Source: Rhizobium sp. AC27/96 (lineage in GTDB: Bacteria > Pseudomonadota > Alphaproteobacteria > Rhizobiales > Rhizobiaceae). Taken from it: 64,000 nucleotides of DNA. This document shows, in pieces, positions 62,690 to 64,000 of the stretch (within the stretch, counting starts at the first letter, position 1; each line of letters opens with the position of its first letter). The notes beneath the pieces are model-generated. The model was given only the letters and a program-made list of their open reading frames with translations. It searched no databases and had not been told where the DNA came from. The position numbers and the translations under genes were made by a program. The stretch spans positions 372,001-436,000 of the forward strand of contig NZ_LXKN01000018.1 in NCBI RefSeq assembly GCF_001692325.1. The letters run 5' to 3'.

Positions 62690-63877
62690 GTGAGCGCCGT
62701 GACATTGGAAGAGGTTGACGATCAAATCCGCAACGGATTTCGGCTACTTCGTTTCAAACCGGCTATAGAGTCGCTCTTCCTCAAAGACTATGCGGTAACC
62801 CGCGTCAGATTGGCGCCTGTCTGGGCCATCGTCGGCACGTTGATCTATGATCTGGTCTATTTCGGCGACCGCACCATGATGGCGGACGTCTTTTCGCAGC
62901 TTGTGCTGGTGCGCTTCGGCATTTTCACGCCCTTTGCACTGTTCAGCGTCGTGGCATTGCGGCGATGGCCGAGTGCTTTGAATTACGACCTTCTCGCCAT
63001 CGGCGTGGCCGTGCTTGGCGTGCTGCTGCCGATGTCGGTCGCCATGCACAGCGGCAGCCCGTATCTGTTCGTCTATCAGAACGGCAATGTCGCCGCCTTT
63101 CTGTTCTTCGTCATCGCCCTCAGGCCCCGGTTCGCGACGATCCTTATCGGGCTTGTGTTGATGTGTACGGTGCAGTTCACGACCACGAAGCTCAGCGGCG
63201 CCTTCGATGATGTCGTCTACACCGGCATCATCACCTTCTATGTGACTTTGGCGATCTTCCTGGTGCTGAGCGCCTATTTTACCGAGCACAAGGACCGGCT
63301 GAACTTCCTCAATCAGCTTCGCGGCAGCCTGCTGCATGTGCAGCTGGAGCAGAAGTCGGAACGGGACGAACTCACCGGCCTCTTCAACCGTCACTCGCTC
63401 GACCGCGTGCGCTCATCGATCTGGCGCGCGAACGGCGAGATTGCGTCTGTCGCGATCATCATGCTCGATATCGACCGGTTCAAACTGTTCAACGACGTCC
63501 ATGGGCATATGGAGGGCGACGATTGCATTCGCGCCGTCTGCCAGTGCATCTCGCGGGAGATCGGCGCCAACGGGACGGCATTCCGTTTCGGTGGAGAGGA
63601 AATTCTAGTGCTATTGCCCGATACCAATTGCGAGGTGGCCTACGCCATCGCCGAAAGAACCCGGCGCTCCATCGAAGCCCTCGGGATTCGCCATCGTGGG
63701 CTCGACGACGGGCATGTGACCGCCAGCCTTGGCGTCACCTGTGGCAAGACCTCGCAAGAGTCGCTCGAGGACCTCCTCAAGACAGCTGACGCCGCACTTT
63801 ATGAGGCAAAACGGGCGGGCCGAAACACTGTTACCGTGGCACATGTTCCGATGAAGAGCCACAGCCATGAGACCTAA
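62690..63877 (+). CDS. Membrane-bound diguanylate cyclase (GGDEF)
   Basis: Protein of 395 aa. Six hydrophobic segments in residues 40-205 form an uncharacterised sensor; a GGDEF domain follows from about 225 (DELTGLFNRHSLDR, IIMLDIDRFKLFNDVHGH). The active-site motif is FGGEEI, an active variant. The upstream RxxD inhibitory-site motif is not evident. Start could be TTG 62687 or GTG 62690; GTG has better spacing from GGAG (62678-62681). Product c-di-GMP would favour biofilm over motility. Confidence 0.9.
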   Translation: MSAVTLEEVDDQIRNGFRLLRFKPAIESLFLKDYAVTRVRLAPVWAIVGTLIYDLVYFGDRTMMADVFSQLVLVRFGIFTPFALFSVVALRRWPSALNYDLLAIGVAVLGVLLPMSVAMHSGSPYLFVYQNGNVAAFLFFVIALRPRFATILIGLVLMCTVQFTTTKLSGAFDDVVYTGIITFYVTLAIFLVLSAYFTEHKDRLNFLNQLRGSLLHVQLEQKSERDELTGLFNRHSLDRVRSSIWRANGEIASVAIIMLDIDRFKLFNDVHGHMEGDDCIRAVCQCISREIGANGTAFRFGGEEILVLLPDTNCEVAYAIAERTRRSIEALGIRHRGLDDGHVTASLGVTCGKTSQESLEDLLKTADAALYEAKRAGRNTVTVAHVPMKSHSHET

Positions 63878-63981
63878 ACGTCTGACCAACATGGTATTTT
63901 GGTGAATTCCCACCATTCGCAGGCGCCATGCAAAAATCCTAAAATTCGCTCTTGTCTCTCTAGTAGCTAGAGGATGTAGCA

Positions 63982-64000
63982 ATGGTTCCAACAGCGAAAT
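63982..64000 (+). CDS. Partial CDS starting at the right edge
   Basis: ATG at 63982 follows AGAGGA by 8 nt and opens MVPTAK before the window ends. Six codons are not enough to assign a family. The preceding ~100 nt (63878-63981) would hold its promoter. Confidence 0.4.

Overview
The window looks like a catabolic and respiratory stretch from an alphaproteobacterium of the Rhizobium/Agrobacterium group. The reasons are GC-rich coding with tightly overlapping (ATGA) operons, a high density of ABC sugar and peptide importers, a carnitine dehydrogenase-thioesterase fusion of the type characterised in Sinorhizobium, and a short palindromic intergenic repeat (29345-29400) that I recognise from Rhizobiales genomes. 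I cannot tell whether the replicon is a chromosome or a megaplasmid. No rRNA, tRNA, CRISPR array, transposase or phage gene was seen.

Region A (31-15040) is a D-apiose/D-apionate utilisation island. A FadR/NanR-like GntR repressor is divergent from oiaX (a RuBisCO-like protein) and oiaK. These are followed by apnO, apsD, apnL, a DhaK/DhaL-type kinase pair, a sugar ABC importer, and a cytosolic DUF5060/DUF5605 glycoside hydrolase inside the transporter operon. One 14-bp element, ACTCATYATACCAG, recurs upstream of oiaX, apnO and the importer and is the likely operator. The proposed route is: apioside import, apiose release, apionolactone (ApsD), apionate (ApnL), 3-oxo-isoapionate (ApnO), its 4-phosphate (OiaK), then 3-phosphoglycerate plus glycolate (OiaX).

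Region B (16039-27549) handles quaternary amines. A DgcA-like flavoprotein and an EamA exporter are divergent from a LysR gene. A GlxA/CdhR-like AraC regulator is divergent from an operon encoding a beta-keto acid cleavage enzyme, the carnitine dehydrogenase-thioesterase fusion, an acyl-CoA dehydrogenase, an NDP-forming acyl-CoA ligase and a CaiD-like hydratase. Together these read as gamma-butyrobetaine/crotonobetaine to carnitine to glycine betaine.

Region C (27679-39700) holds a Dpp/Opp-type importer with a double-domain ATPase, a second paralogous binding protein (35173-36753) without permeases of its own, a CocE-like hydrolase, an HSL-type esterase, a stand-alone PKS/NRPS-type thioesterase and a Cro/C1-type regulator. 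Next come a soluble double-PAS chemoreceptor (40060-41775) and a small cupin.

Region D (42389-49099, minus strand) is a ribitol operon: AraC regulator, periplasmic binding protein, ATPase, permease, ribitol 2-dehydrogenase and D-ribulokinase.

Region E (49409-64000) contains a 35-residue membrane protein found by direct reading, a DUF983 protein, a MocR regulator with repeated ATTCAAT boxes, the cytochrome bd operon cydDCABX, a universal stress protein, an ArsB-family permease, a TetR regulator with its reductase, and a diguanylate cyclase preceded by a 15-bp perfect hairpin. A partial gene probably begins at the right edge.
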